From assembly GCA_003049485.1 (NCBI GenBank), contig PYST01000041.1, positions 62,001-126,000 on the forward strand: 64,000 nt of DNA, given 5' to 3'. A program made the translations under genes and the position numbers. The notes under the pieces are model-generated. The model worked only from the letters and a program-made list of their open reading frames with translations, was not told the DNA's origin and did no database searches. The DNA is from Ophioceras dolichostomum (lineage: Eukaryota; Ascomycota; Sordariomycetes; Magnaporthales; Ophioceraceae). Positions 12,407-22,911 of the stretch are shown piece after piece. Each line of letters opens with the position of its first letter. The stretch's first letter is position 1.

Positions 12407-13505
12407 TTACTCTTTGCTCAGGCTCGGTTGTAAGCTCTCGGTAGTAAGTTCTGATGAACCCTTCGATTCTAGTGAACGAGGCTCGCTGGGTGTCGTTTGC
12501 TGCCAGAATCTCCTTTTGCGTGTTTTTAGCAGAACCGCCTTCTTCTTTATATTGCTGTCTTCTCATTTATGCTGCTCTCATCGTGCTTTTCTTTTCGACC
12601 ATGTTCGTCGGGTTTCTACTGCGAGGCATCGCACTTTGCGGTTGGAGGGGGTGCGTAAGTGTGTTGATGACTGGCGCAAGCCCAGGCAGAAAACGGCATT
12701 CGTAAGAAATCCGGTTCTAAGAAGATGTTCCGAAATACATGCACTAATGGACTCTTTGCCTTCGGTTTCTGTCAATCAGTATGCATTTTGGATAAGTGTT
12801 CCGATGAGTAGCCCGGAGAAACCGGACGTACTAGGGGCTGGATCTCCGGGATGTCCGGACTTATCGCGAGGGACTACCATAGGTCCGGTTTTGGCAAAGA
12901 AGGGGCTGATTATTTGAGCTCTGCTTGTATAACTGAATGCCGGATCGACACTCGTATTTGGTAATTAAAATGGCACCGTTCTGCTTCTCTAGCGTACTCG
13001 AACTGGTGGCGGCCACAGGGGAACAGTTTACCAATGTGGCTCCTCCGCTGAACAGCGACTTGGGGAGGTCGTCAGCCGCCTGCATGGGGGGCCAGATTTG
13101 CCATTTCTCTTCCGGCGTCGAGTCCGAACTTGCAGGACATCCACGGATAATGTGTTGGCGAGGGCTAGGCTCATGCTCAAAGGTGCTTCGCTTCTCATCA
13201 AGCCATACAGAGGCACGTTGAGGCGAGGTAGGACTGGGATTGGTAGGGAGATGGACGGCAGGGTATCCCGCCGTGGAGCAAGGATGGGTGAATACAATAC
13301 AGTTGTGATCCGCGGGGTGTGTAAGGTGGGAAAGTATACATGAGAATTACAAGTGTCTATTAGAATCTGCCCAGCTGATGGCCCAGGAAGCCACGAAAGA
13401 TATTCCCCAAGCCGGGCTACGCAGAGCTTTGTCTAAGTCTTTCCCTGCCCCTGCCGCCCGTAAGATGTTCGAACACCTTAAGTTCAGCTTAGAAGTTCCG
13501 GCCAA
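12407..13505. other. intergenic region, no supported gene
   Basis: It contains the SDR promoter side and the 3' flank of the orphan gene. Only short frames without domains are present. Confidence 0.6.
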
Positions 13506-15218
13506 CTATCGATCGTTCGCTCCCCCATGTACCTTAGTAAGGGATGGGTAAGTCTCTGCCGGATTATCCGATACCTTGTAGCCTGTGATAGAGGCCTGGC
13601 CGCCCTTGCCAGTCTGGAAGCCTATCCTCCCCAAGAACGTTGCGTAGTTCTCTGCTTTCGAGAACCAGATGGCGCCCCTGTGCGTCCCTCTGACCTTTCC
13701 GGAGTTAGTGCTGCCCGTCCAATGGACAAAGAACCTGTTGCTGTCATCATTGGCGGCGGTGCCGCCAGCGCTGCTGCTGCTTCCGCCGCCACCATTCGCC
13801 GCCGCTGCCGCGAGGCACGTTCCCGCGGAATGCAGGAGCCTCGGCCGCTTTGCCGGAGGTGGCTGGTATTCGCCGGGGTCCGACTCGTGCTTAACACGGG
13901 TGCCGGAGTGGTGCGTCGAGGGATCGACCTGTTCGACGTGGTAGTTTTCCCAGTAGTCCACTCCATCGTGCCTGATATCCGGGTATTGGTAGAGCGAGAT
14001 TGTGGCGAGGTATTCCGAAAGCTTCCTCTTGTCGCGTGACAAGAACATCTCTCCTCTGACGGATTTCCCACGAATGGCCGCCCGATGAATATCGGGCCGG
14101 GCCGTCTCGTGGATCTCGAGCTCGAGAGGCCAATCTTTTGCCTGGAAAGGCTGCCACTTGGGCCCGATTGGAAGGCCCTTGGCGTAGTACGACCCGATGA
14201 TGGACGGCTCTCCGCCCATCCCCGCCGCACTGGATCCTTCAGTCAGGGCCGCAAGCTGTCGGCGGGCCACGTAGATCCCGTGGAGCCTCTCGGGACTCCT
14301 TGGCACCCCGATTTTCTCACCCGCAGTTTCTTCGAGCGTCTCGCGGCACGCCTCGATATCCGCCAGCCTTTCGGCTTCGGCTGGGGAGGGGAGGCTTCCC
14401 GCCCAGCCCACGAGCAATATCCTGTCTTCCGTCGGTCCCCAAGCATAGGAATGTAGGCCGGCTACTTGGTCGACTTCCCAGCTGACCCGAGCGCGGGCAT
14501 TGAAGTCAAAACCCATGAGTCCCACTGCCCCGGGAGTTCGCATGTGATCTGGTGTGCCGTCGTCGTTGGTGAAGTATTCCCGGATGAAGTTGCGAGGGAA
14601 CTCGGCGAATCGTTTGGACTCTCGCCGTGACAAAACTTGCGACTGGCTGGGGTCGCCGATGGTGGCCGACCGCTGCCGCCGCGCCTCTGGAGATTGCATC
14701 CCTGGAGCCACCGTATCCGAGTCGGCTGTAGGATCCGCCAGCGAATCTGCCTCGATGCTCGCATTGGGGAAATGTCGTGCATCGCTGTCGGCCACCGTGC
14801 TGTTTCGAGTGCTGTTCCGAGTAGGGCTGCCGTGCGTACTACTTTGCTCGCCCGCCGTGTGTGCCGACTGAGGGTTGTCATTTCTGGACCTCGAGGCCTC
14901 GAACTATATAGAGAGGCAGACGAGAGGTAGAGCCCGTCAGTATAGGTAGATGCAGACAAGGCGACAGCACTGAGAGTCGCGGGAGGAGGCATCGTTGCCC
15001 GTTGCCTTAGGTTGCTAACTTACCAACCCACCCAAGATGGCGGACTTGAAAGCTGTCCTAAGCACTTCGAGTGGAAGGTCTTCGAGCGTGACATTATGGG
15101 ATTTAAATTGGGAGAGGATCAACTCCTTGGTGAGGACGTGGTCAGTCACCAACCGAAGCTCGCGAAGCTCGGAATTGCTGCCGGCTTGTCTTTGGCTCGC
15201 GGCCGCGGGCTGTGCCAT
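13506..15218 (-). CDS. unrecognised protein, intact member of a tandem pair (paralogue A)
   Basis: Two exons: complement(13506..14903, 15024..15218). The intron starts GTAAGT, carries a CTGAC branch-like site and ends TATATAG; the product is 530 residues. I do not recognise the family. Exon 1 (65 residues) is a compact helical-looking segment ending in LEDLPLEVLRTAFKSA. A Ser/Asn/Thr-rich linker follows. The body then holds LSRRESKRF, a strand-rich block containing ILLVGWAG, EPSIIGSYY and SEYLA, then a low-complexity Gly/Ser/Ala insert (about 430-450). The C-terminal block includes NRFFVHW and THRGAIWFS. No signal peptide or membrane span is seen. The adjacent 15721-18200 locus shares the same landmarks in the same order, and similarity continues upstream of the start codons, so this is a tandem duplication that included promoter DNA. 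Confidence 0.72.
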
Positions 15219-15720
15219 AGTTGCGGACAGCCAATGCAATTCCGGTTGATGAAGACATCGCAGGAAGAAGAAAGCTCAGATAGATCGGTGAGAAAAGGTT
15301 TAATTGTGCACGTCCTCGCTGTTCTCGCGGGAAGGGGCAACCTTCATAAGTCATTAGCAAGGGTCCCTTGGCTGGAGTTGCCTTATGTTTTGGCGTGTCG
15401 AAAGTGCACGCTGAACCAGGCCCGTGCACCATCCATTTTCAGGGGTGGCGTAGTGTTCCTCGAGCCACTCGGCTCCCTCCAACGCTCAGCCCTTACTCTT
15501 TCTTCTCCTCTCTCAGCGGCAGAAATTATACATCTACATTGTTGTACATTAACACGATGATACAATTACCTGCCCAGCACGGCGCGGGCGTCATCTAAGA
15601 TAGATATTAGGTAACGTAAATTAGGTAACGTAAAGGCGGGGGGGGATTCTACCCGGCAGGTGCACTCAATTCCCTTTCTATCTCGCCGATCACAGAAGCA
15701 GTCAGCCAACCAGTCCCTCC
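15219..15720. other. spacer between tandem paralogues
   Basis: This is the upstream region of paralogue A and the 3' flank of paralogue B. A block near 15300-15350 resembles DNA at about 18290-18350 upstream of paralogue B (reverse strand reads AGGTTGCCCCT.CC..GAACA). A short doubled unit, TAGGTAACGTAAA, lies at about 15608-15634. Confidence 0.55.
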
Positions 15721-18200
15721 TCAGTGTTCATCTAACCCCCATAGAAAAGGGTTCGTCTTGGGCACTTTGCTCATGCGACTGGCTAACTTGAACTCAAACT
15801 CCTCCGGCGTATCACTCATCTTCCTCGCTAGCACCTCAACCTCCTTTACTCCTTCCACCCCGCCTGGTTGCCCATGCTCGAAGCCTAACAGCCCTTGAAA
15901 CTCGGCAAAGCCCTTCTCCCTTGACGCCCACACCACGCCCCTGTGTGCGCCCGGAATAAACATACCTTCCGAGGTCCCAATCCACTGGACGAAGAACCTG
16001 TTCCGGACCGTATCGGACACGAAGAGCCCTGCGGTGTCGTTCAGCACGGCTTCGCCTACGCCGTGGTCGTATCGGAGCCGTTTTGCTAGCGGGGCAGCCG
16101 CAGAGGGGTCTCTGAGTTCGCTGTCTGCGTCGTTGCCGCTGCTTGATGCGCCATCAACATCAAATGTTCTGCGCTTGCGGCGGCGGGGACAACCGGCTTC
16201 TGCATCACTGCGAGCGACACTTTGGACATGCTGCGTGTGCTGTTGTGGGGGCGGATCTCGGGGGTAGTACGGCTGCCAGAGGAGGTGGTCGCCGCCGAGG
16301 CCGCCGTACGATCTCCCCTTGCCGGCCAAGTATTCGCTGATCGCAGGATCGTAGGGAGAGAGAATCAAATGGCCCCTCGAGAACTGTCCACGAAGAGAAG
16401 CCAGGTAAAGCTCGGGATATTGTGTTCCCGCGCTCTTGATATCCAGCATGAGTGTTTGGTGGTCCCCTATTACGGGCTGCAAGACGTTCCCAACGGTTTT
16501 GCACTCGAGGCAATAGGAGCCCACGATGGACGGTGGTTCTTCGCCAGGCTCCGGGAGTCGGCCCCGTCGGAGTCGGTCGGCGAGGGTCGTGAGGTAGATC
16601 TCGTGGAGAGGATATGAAGTCACGGCGCGTCGTCTTGCCAGCTCCTCATCCATCTAGATCATCACATTATGTGCCGCCTTCTCAGCGAGCTTCAACCTCT
16701 TATAACCCAGAGGGAAGCCGCTCTTCAGACCGACACAGACCCAGTTCTCCCCGGAGAGTCCGTATGTCTCGGCCTAGAGGCAAGCTTGGGGTGGCGCATT
16801 TTGGACGATGTGGTGGATCATGTCTAGAGTGGGGGAGTCGACACCTGCAATATCGTACAGTTTCCGAGGATTGGAAAACAGGGGTTCAGACTGGAGCCAT
16901 GTCGTAAACCTGGCCGGGTTCTTGCAGAGCCTTTCGGACTCCGCTCGACTCAGCATGTACAAACTTCCTCTGGACTGGTCGGTTGTGGCGGGCTGGCGCG
17001 GGTCGATGTTGCCACTGGCTGGCACTGCGACGGTGCTCTGAGCCTGCTCGACTGGCTTGGCCGCCGTTTCTATGGTATGATGGGGCATTTCAGCCTTGGT
17101 CGTAGTGGGGTCGTTGGCTTGAGCCTCCTTTGTCTTTTCCTGTTCCTCAAGCGGGCCGGGTGCCTCGACGGTTGGAGACTGCTCCGCCACGCAAGTTGTA
17201 TCCCCTTCTTCCATCGAAGCGTCTTTGTCCATGGCAACGGCTTTCGTGCAAGGGTTGTCTTGGACATCCGCAGTCTCCCTTGCCTTTCGGCCAGCTTCAA
17301 TGGCCCAGGCCTTGGCTTGGGGCTCCGTGGGAAAGCTGCGCCACCAGCCGATAAACAGTACCCTATTATACTTCGGTCCGAACGAACGGGCATAGAGGCT
17401 GGGGATCAGTTCGACAACCGCGTAGATCTGAGAATGGGAGTCCTTGTCCAGACCTGTGAGTCCCAGTGGTGGCCCAGGAAATTGGCGGGATTCAGAGAGT
17501 AGTCTCGATGGGTGAAATAGCTTCGAAGGAGCCTCATCGGGTGCTCGCCATAAGTTTTCGATGTTCGCTGGCACAGAAGTTTGGGACCCTGATCGACTGG
17601 CTCCGTAGGGACCCCGGCCGACTGATCTGGGCAATCTTGTCCCGTGCTCTGACTCTGTATCTGGGCAGTTGCCAGACTGCGTTCACGCGTATCCGCCTCC
17701 GCCTGTGCCTCTAGTTGAGCCAACGGTTCCGGCTCCACGAAAGCTCCTGTCGAGGGTGGAATTTGCCTGGGCGGAGTGCTGCCCGCCATTGCCGTCCGTA
17801 GAATTGTCAATTGAGGCTGTCTCTGTCGGAGTCGCGAGCTGAGTGTTCCCGACTTGTTCTTTCGATGGCTTGAACTGCGTAGGTAAAGTGCGGTCATGGC
17901 AATGGATTAGCAATGGTTCGGAGACAACAAATACAACATATACGACGCCACGAGCAATGATGGGCTCGATTGGGTAGGCGAATGCCTGCTTGCCGTACCT
18001 TTCTACCCACGAAGGCGGCCTTGAACGCGGCCCTGAGTACCTCGATAGGGAGGTCGTCGAACGTCACGCCATGTGTCTTGAACAGGGCGAGCGAGCAGAA
18101 ATTCCCTGGTAAGGTGGAAATCAGTTACCATGCGGAGCTCGTCTAGCTCTCGCTCCTCAGAGGTGCTGCCTGGCTCGCGGGCTACAAGGGGCTCTTCCAT
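15721..18200 (-). pseudogene. tandem paralogue B of the orphan family, disrupted
   Basis: Homologous to the gene at 13506-15218. Exon 1 begins at the ATG at 18200 and carries ELRMVTDFHLTREF (A has ELRLVTDHVLTKEL), but the matching downstream part, DDLPIEVLRAAFKAAF, is in another frame, so there is a frameshift near 18085-18095. Exon 2 reads through different frames, with a second shift near 17473 between NPANFLG and PPLGLTGLD. Further on, in-frame TAG codons at 16774-16776 and 16654-16656 interrupt sequence that aligns across both sites. The C-terminal part (15721-16653) is intact and matches A: PPSIVGSY, SEYLAGK, NRFFVQW, AHRGVVWAS. A second LSRAESERL block shows the locus once held an extra internal module. 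Both TAGs would be CAG without a C-to-T change in a CpA context. Alternative: several separate spliced genes or sequence errors; the ORF 15721-16653 alone could be annotated as a 310-residue protein. Confidence 0.6.
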
Positions 18201-18708
18201 TTCGAATTGATAACCAAAGACCGCTTGATGAAGACATTGTGGAAAGAATAAGAAGAAGAAGAAAGGGCGTTAACTTAATTGGCGTTAATTGTTCAATCCT
18301 TGCACAAGGCGGACGCGTCCTTGATGTTCTGGCAGGGGCAACCTCCATGGGACCCTGGGCTGTTGTCCCCCCACTTCTCAAGCTCAAAACTGGAGCTGAG
18401 CTGTCAAGGTGCACGGATCGCAGTGTGCATCCAGCTTCGGTATCGCGACCCTGAGCCCCATTTCCCCTTCCCTTCCGCTCCAGCTCCCCTCCCCCTCCTC
18501 TCCCTTTCTTAGCCGCAAGCCACCATCCTCCTCAAGAAATAACTTATATAAATCCCCAGTCGCCCGCCGATCTTTGCAACCTTCTTACCATGCTTCTACC
18601 TACCCCCTTTACCATCTCTTCACACTTGACCTGATCCTTCAAGCGGCGGCAAAGAAGCAGCAACAAGCTCCAACGGACAAGGGCAAAGGATTCGAGGAAC
18701 CACCCACC
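18201..18708. other. divergent intergenic region
   Basis: This is the shared upstream region of paralogue B (minus) and the 2EXR gene (plus). It contains a pyrimidine-rich stretch at about 18455-18515 and a TATA-like site. No gene. Confidence 0.6.
18544..18553 (+). promoter_or_regulatory. candidate TATA box of the 2EXR gene
   Basis: TTATATAAAT about 155 nt before the ATG at 18709, downstream of a CT-rich tract as is common in filamentous fungal promoters. Confidence 0.4.
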
Positions 18709-19728
18709 ATGATGGGCCCCAAGACGATGATGGCGCCGATGACGACCACCACGACAGAACCCCCCGACAAGGCGTCAGACACTTCTTGGCACTACTTCAG
18801 CCGGCTCCCCGTCGAGCTCCGGCTCAAGATCTGGGACATGACGCTCCCCAACCCCGACGGCGACCCCGAGCCCGAGGTCTACTTCTTCTGCGATTTCCAC
18901 TATCCCCCCCGCGAGGACGATGAGGCCCCGACCCGCCTGGTCGTGTGCGGTCGGGACTACGGCGACACCCTCCCCCACATGGTGCCGACCGGCTTCCCCG
19001 TCGCAATGCACGTGTGCTCCGAGTCCCGGTCCGTCGCCAAGAAGCACGCCGCCGCGCAGTCGCCCCCGCCGCCGACCGTCCCGTACACGCGGCTCTCCAC
19101 GCGCCAGGCCATCCCTCCCTCCCACGAACGGTACTGTTACCTGCTCTCGCCGATGGAGACGGACGACGACGAACCCCTCCGCCGCCGCCGCCGGGGTCCC
19201 GTGAACCTGCAGCAGCCAGCGGAGATGCAGGTGCCGGCGCGGCGCTACCGGCCGGAGCTCGATGTGCTCTTCTGCGGCACGGCCGACCTCTCGTCCGCCA
19301 ACGCGCTCGGTGCCCTCCAGAGGAGCCTCCGGGTGACGCCCTCCAAGTTCGCGGACTGCGCACGCATCGCGCTGCCCTACGCCCTGTTCGACAGCTCCAT
19401 GTATCTGATCCTGTACGTCATCAAGGACATGCCCGGCCTCGAGCGGATCGACGTGCTGTTCGGCCGCATCCCGGACGACGGGCTGGCGGCCTTCTCGTTC
19501 CAGGAGTCGCTGTGCCGCCGCGCGTACGGGCGCTACGTCGTTCGGGATTGGCCCGACCCGCAGGGCCAGCTCGTGCACGGCGTGGCCGAGTCGACGTTCG
19601 ACGTCGAGCCGGCGATGAAGGATGTGGTGCGCGATCTGAACGACGCCGACCCACAGGGTGTGAAGAAGTGGGTGTTGGGCCGGAATATCCACGCCAGCTG
19701 GATGGTTAGGAGGAAGATAGTTGGCTAG
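18709..19728 (+). CDS. 2EXR / F-box-like domain protein
   Basis: A 339-residue single-exon protein. After a short Met/Thr-rich leader, the motif FSRLPVELRLKIW (30-42) is the hallmark of the fungal 2EXR domain, a family-expanded, F-box-like module of uncertain function. The following segment reports strand-like EVYFFCDFHY and a VCSESR motif typical of this group. A charged Arg-rich run separates the two halves. The ATG at 18709 (CACCATGATG) is the first in this frame; the frame extends upstream only through non-ATG codons. The biochemical role is unknown. Some F-box-like proteins act as ubiquitin-ligase adaptors, but no partner can be read from this sequence. Confidence 0.8.
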   Translation: MMGPKTMMAPMTTTTTEPPDKASDTSWHYFSRLPVELRLKIWDMTLPNPDGDPEPEVYFFCDFHYPPREDDEAPTRLVVCGRDYGDTLPHMVPTGFPVAMHVCSESRSVAKKHAAAQSPPPPTVPYTRLSTRQAIPPSHERYCYLLSPMETDDDEPLRRRRRGPVNLQQPAEMQVPARRYRPELDVLFCGTADLSSANALGALQRSLRVTPSKFADCARIALPYALFDSSMYLILYVIKDMPGLERIDVLFGRIPDDGLAAFSFQESLCRRAYGRYVVRDWPDPQGQLVHGVAESTFDVEPAMKDVVRDLNDADPQGVKKWVLGRNIHASWMVRRKIVG

Positions 19729-19945
19729 AGGATACCAGAAAGACACACAAGAAACGGAAGACAAGAAAGAAAGGAACACACGAGGAACGAGGATACTTAC
19801 GGAAAACAGCACATGAAGAAAGAAGGCTCGCTCAGGCACCAGGCACCAGGCACCTTGTACTACTAGATACCCATAGACGCGATTAAACATCTACATTAAA
19901 AGGAGGATCATTTGTTTTCACAGAGAGATCAATGGCTATACCATA

Positions 19946-22911
19946 CTACCTAGGAGGCTGCAACACCTCGCCCTCCAGCCCAAACCCATACCGTGGCTGC
20001 GGTTGCTGGTGCAGGTGCTGGTACAGCTGCACACCGCTCGACCAACCATTTGCTCTCGCCCCCTCTCCCTCTCCTTCTCCAAACCCATCATCAGTATGGC
20101 CACCGCCGCTATCCGGCCTCGGCATATGCGGTAACGGCGGCGACAACAGCTTCCCGAACCCGATCCTAGCCGCCAGCACGCTGGACGCAAGCTCCCCGTC
20201 CTTGCCCTTGCTCGTCCACGCCAAGCCGTCGAGGGCGGGTCCGCGCGTCGCCGATACGATGCTCGAGAACCGCGTATTCCTCGGTATTACTTGAGTGCCA
20301 TTTCCGTTATCATCATCATCCCACCCAGCCGTGGCAACGGCCGCGACCAGCCCCGCCGCGATAGCAGCGAGCGTCAGCGCGATAGCGATAGCGTACACGA
20401 TCCACAGGTCGCGCGCGTGGTAGCTGTACACGTTCGCGGTGCGGGACTTGGAGCACTTATACTTATAATCCTCCACCGTTGCCCCGTTTGCGTCAGTGGC
20501 CGCCTCGGCGCTCGTCCTCCCGCCGCTCTGCTCCCCGGGCCGACTCGCCCACACGACGGCGGCGAACTGCGGGTTCGACAGCATCGAGAGCACGATGTCG
20601 TCGTAGAAGGCCGCCACCTGGTCCATCAGGTCCGGGCGCGGGAAGAAGTCGTTGCTGTGGTCGAGCAGCCGTGTCTGGATGGCGGGCGTGTTGGCGATGG
20701 GCAGGATGGCGGACCCCTCCATGGGCAGCTCGACGGTACCATTTAAAAACTCGCGCACCACGGAGCTAATGCTGTGGTAGGCCGCCGTGCGCCGGTAGCG
20801 GTGCAGGTCGCCGCCCCCGCCGTTGCCCGGCCGGACGTAGTTCGACTCGGGCACGGCCGTGATGTTGTCGGCCGTGCCGTCGTTGGCGAGCACTCCCGGG
20901 AGGTACGTCGTGTTGACGACCGGACTTAGAAACTTTCGAGAGGTCACGTTCGTGACCTGCCCGCCGCCGTCCCTGTACTCGAAGCGCACCTCGTACCGCG
21001 CCTCGTAGTGCTCGCACGCGAAGATCTTGGGCGTGAACGCCGCCTCCCACGCGGCCGTGTCCGCCCTCCCTCTCGAAGGGTAGGGATTATCCGGGTTGTT
21101 GACGATGGCGTGCCCGATCCACACCACGGGCTCGGTGCGGAACGCGCCCATGTTCTTCGGCCAGGGAGCCGGGGTGTTGGGCACGCCGCCCACGGCGACG
21201 TCGGCCATCTGCGGCGTCGAGTACTCGCCCGCCGTCGTGTACGCGTAGTACGCGAACCGGCCCCTCGGCAGCAGGAAGTCGGTCCCGAACGGGGGCTTGG
21301 CCTGGAACCCGGACTCCTGCGACAGGTTTTTGGGAACGGACCCCACGCCGCTCGCGAGCTCGGTGCACTTGAAGCCGGGCGCGGTGTAGGCGACGCTGAA
21401 CGAGCAGTTCCAGCCCGTGCCGCATATCTCGAGGGACGCGCCCTTCCGCGCCGACACGCCCTCCAGGAAGGCGCCGATGGTGGCCGTCTGCTCGAAGGAC
21501 GGGGACGCGCCCGTGTAGTAGTCGAACCAGCCCTGGGGCGCGGACACGCCCTGTGGCCAGGTAGAGTTCCACAGCGAGACGGGCACCTCGTAGAGCTTCT
21601 TGATGCGCACCGGCTTGCGCCAGTCGTTGACGTCCTCCATTGTGAAGTTCAGGGTGCGGATGCCTGGGCAGGAGGTCTCGTCGACGATGGTACGCATCTC
21701 GACCAGGAGGGTGTTGGCTGTTAGGATGACCACTAGGGGGGCGATCCTGATTTTGAAGGCAAGCAGCATCAGCATCGACTCGACTCAGCTAGCTGGTAGC
21801 TGTCTTACATTCGTCCCTTGCCTCTAGAGCTGAGCCTGGAAGAGAGCATACACACACACGCCTAGAAGAAAACCTACCACACAAAAGCCGCCAAAGCAGC
21901 AACGACCTTAGCCCTACTCAACACCTCCCAGCTCCCCAGCAGCGCCAACACATCCTCCGTCGCCGCAAACAGCGCGTCCACCCCCTTCACACTCATCGTT
22001 CTCGTCCTCACCGAGCTCCACACCCGCAGCCGATACGCCGCCACCACCGCGGCGCCCAGCCCAGCCTTCGCCGTGAACGCCAGCAGCGTCCCGTACCTCA
22101 GCATCAGCAGCTGGCCCTGGCCCTCCGCGGACCTGCCGTCGAGCGTCGAGTAGAACACGTGGTGGCCCGCGGCGGCCAATACCCCGAGGAGGCAGAATGC
22201 GAACATGGGCCAGGAGGTGAGGATGCGGCGGCGCCAGACGGGCCAGGGCGGGAGGGCTTTCCTTCTGTCTCGGGTCCAGATTCGTTTCCGACTGGTTGTC
22301 GTCGTCGAGGCGCGCTGTGATAATCCTCCTGGGGCGGCGGGGAGGGAAGCGTAGTCGCCTGCTTTGTAGTCGGGCGGGTACGGCGAGCTTAGACTCATGT
22401 CGTCGTGATGGAGTAAGGCGGACTGCGAGTCTTGTGGCCGGACGACGCCGTCTCTGTCTCTGGTGCCCGCTGGGTCGTAGGCGAAGGATGATAGGGATGC
22501 TGACGGGGAGTGGTAGTAGTAGTGCCCACCACTTACACCTCTCATCGACAAGCTCGCCATCCGGGGAGGTCTCGTGTCGACGAGCTCGACGTCCTCCATG
22601 GTGGTGGCGCGATTGAAGCCGCCATGTCTCGGCGTCGCCATGTCGCCGTCGTCGTCCGGCTGGTCGGCGCTGGTACTCGGTTCGTTGCGGCCAGGTGCGG
22701 TTGATGAGGAGGGTGCGTCAGAGACGAGAGGTGGACGTCCTCCTGCCCATCCTCCTCCTTGAGACAAATCAGGAGATGAGGATATCCGCGAGGTGAAGCT
22801 GTCTGTCTCTGTCTTACCACCGACCCGGTGCATCTCCAAGCTGGCGCTCCCCGCTGCTGCATCTTGATCAGCCGGGCCGCGCCGAGGGGCTGCTGGATCG
22901 TCATCCATCAT
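19946..22911 (-). CDS. large fungal multi-pass membrane protein of unknown function
   Basis: Two exons: complement(19946..21746, 21878..22911). The 131-nt intron runs from GTAGGT to AAATCAG, and its removal restores a 944-residue frame. Residues 1-230 are disordered, Ser/Asp-rich and cytosolic-looking. Hydrophobic segments lie at about 235-255, 274-293 and 335-360. A long extracellular-type domain follows (about 361-790) with many N-glycosylation sequons (NFT, NST, NCS, NLS, NVT, NTT) and several cysteines. A final span, LWIVYAIAIALTLAAIAAGL, lies at about 793-819, followed by a Gly/Glu-rich tail. This three-plus-one layout is common in Pezizomycotina genomes, usually left as hypothetical. 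I assign no function. A CA-rich run lies inside the intron. Confidence 0.85.

Noticed and set aside
11991..12917. 308-codon plus-strand frame over the SDR start
   Set aside because: Antisense to the SDR first exon, which has TGANSGVG and NNAG motifs; the extra part lacks any domain.
15721..16653. Treating the 310-codon frame as an independent intact gene
   Set aside because: Its upstream flank aligns to the same family in the same frame across a TAG immediately before its ATG, so it is better read as the 3' part of a broken gene; kept as the alternative.
18775..19890. 371-codon minus-strand frame over the 2EXR gene
   Set aside because: Antisense frame; the sense frame has the FxxLPxELRxxIW motif and a good start.
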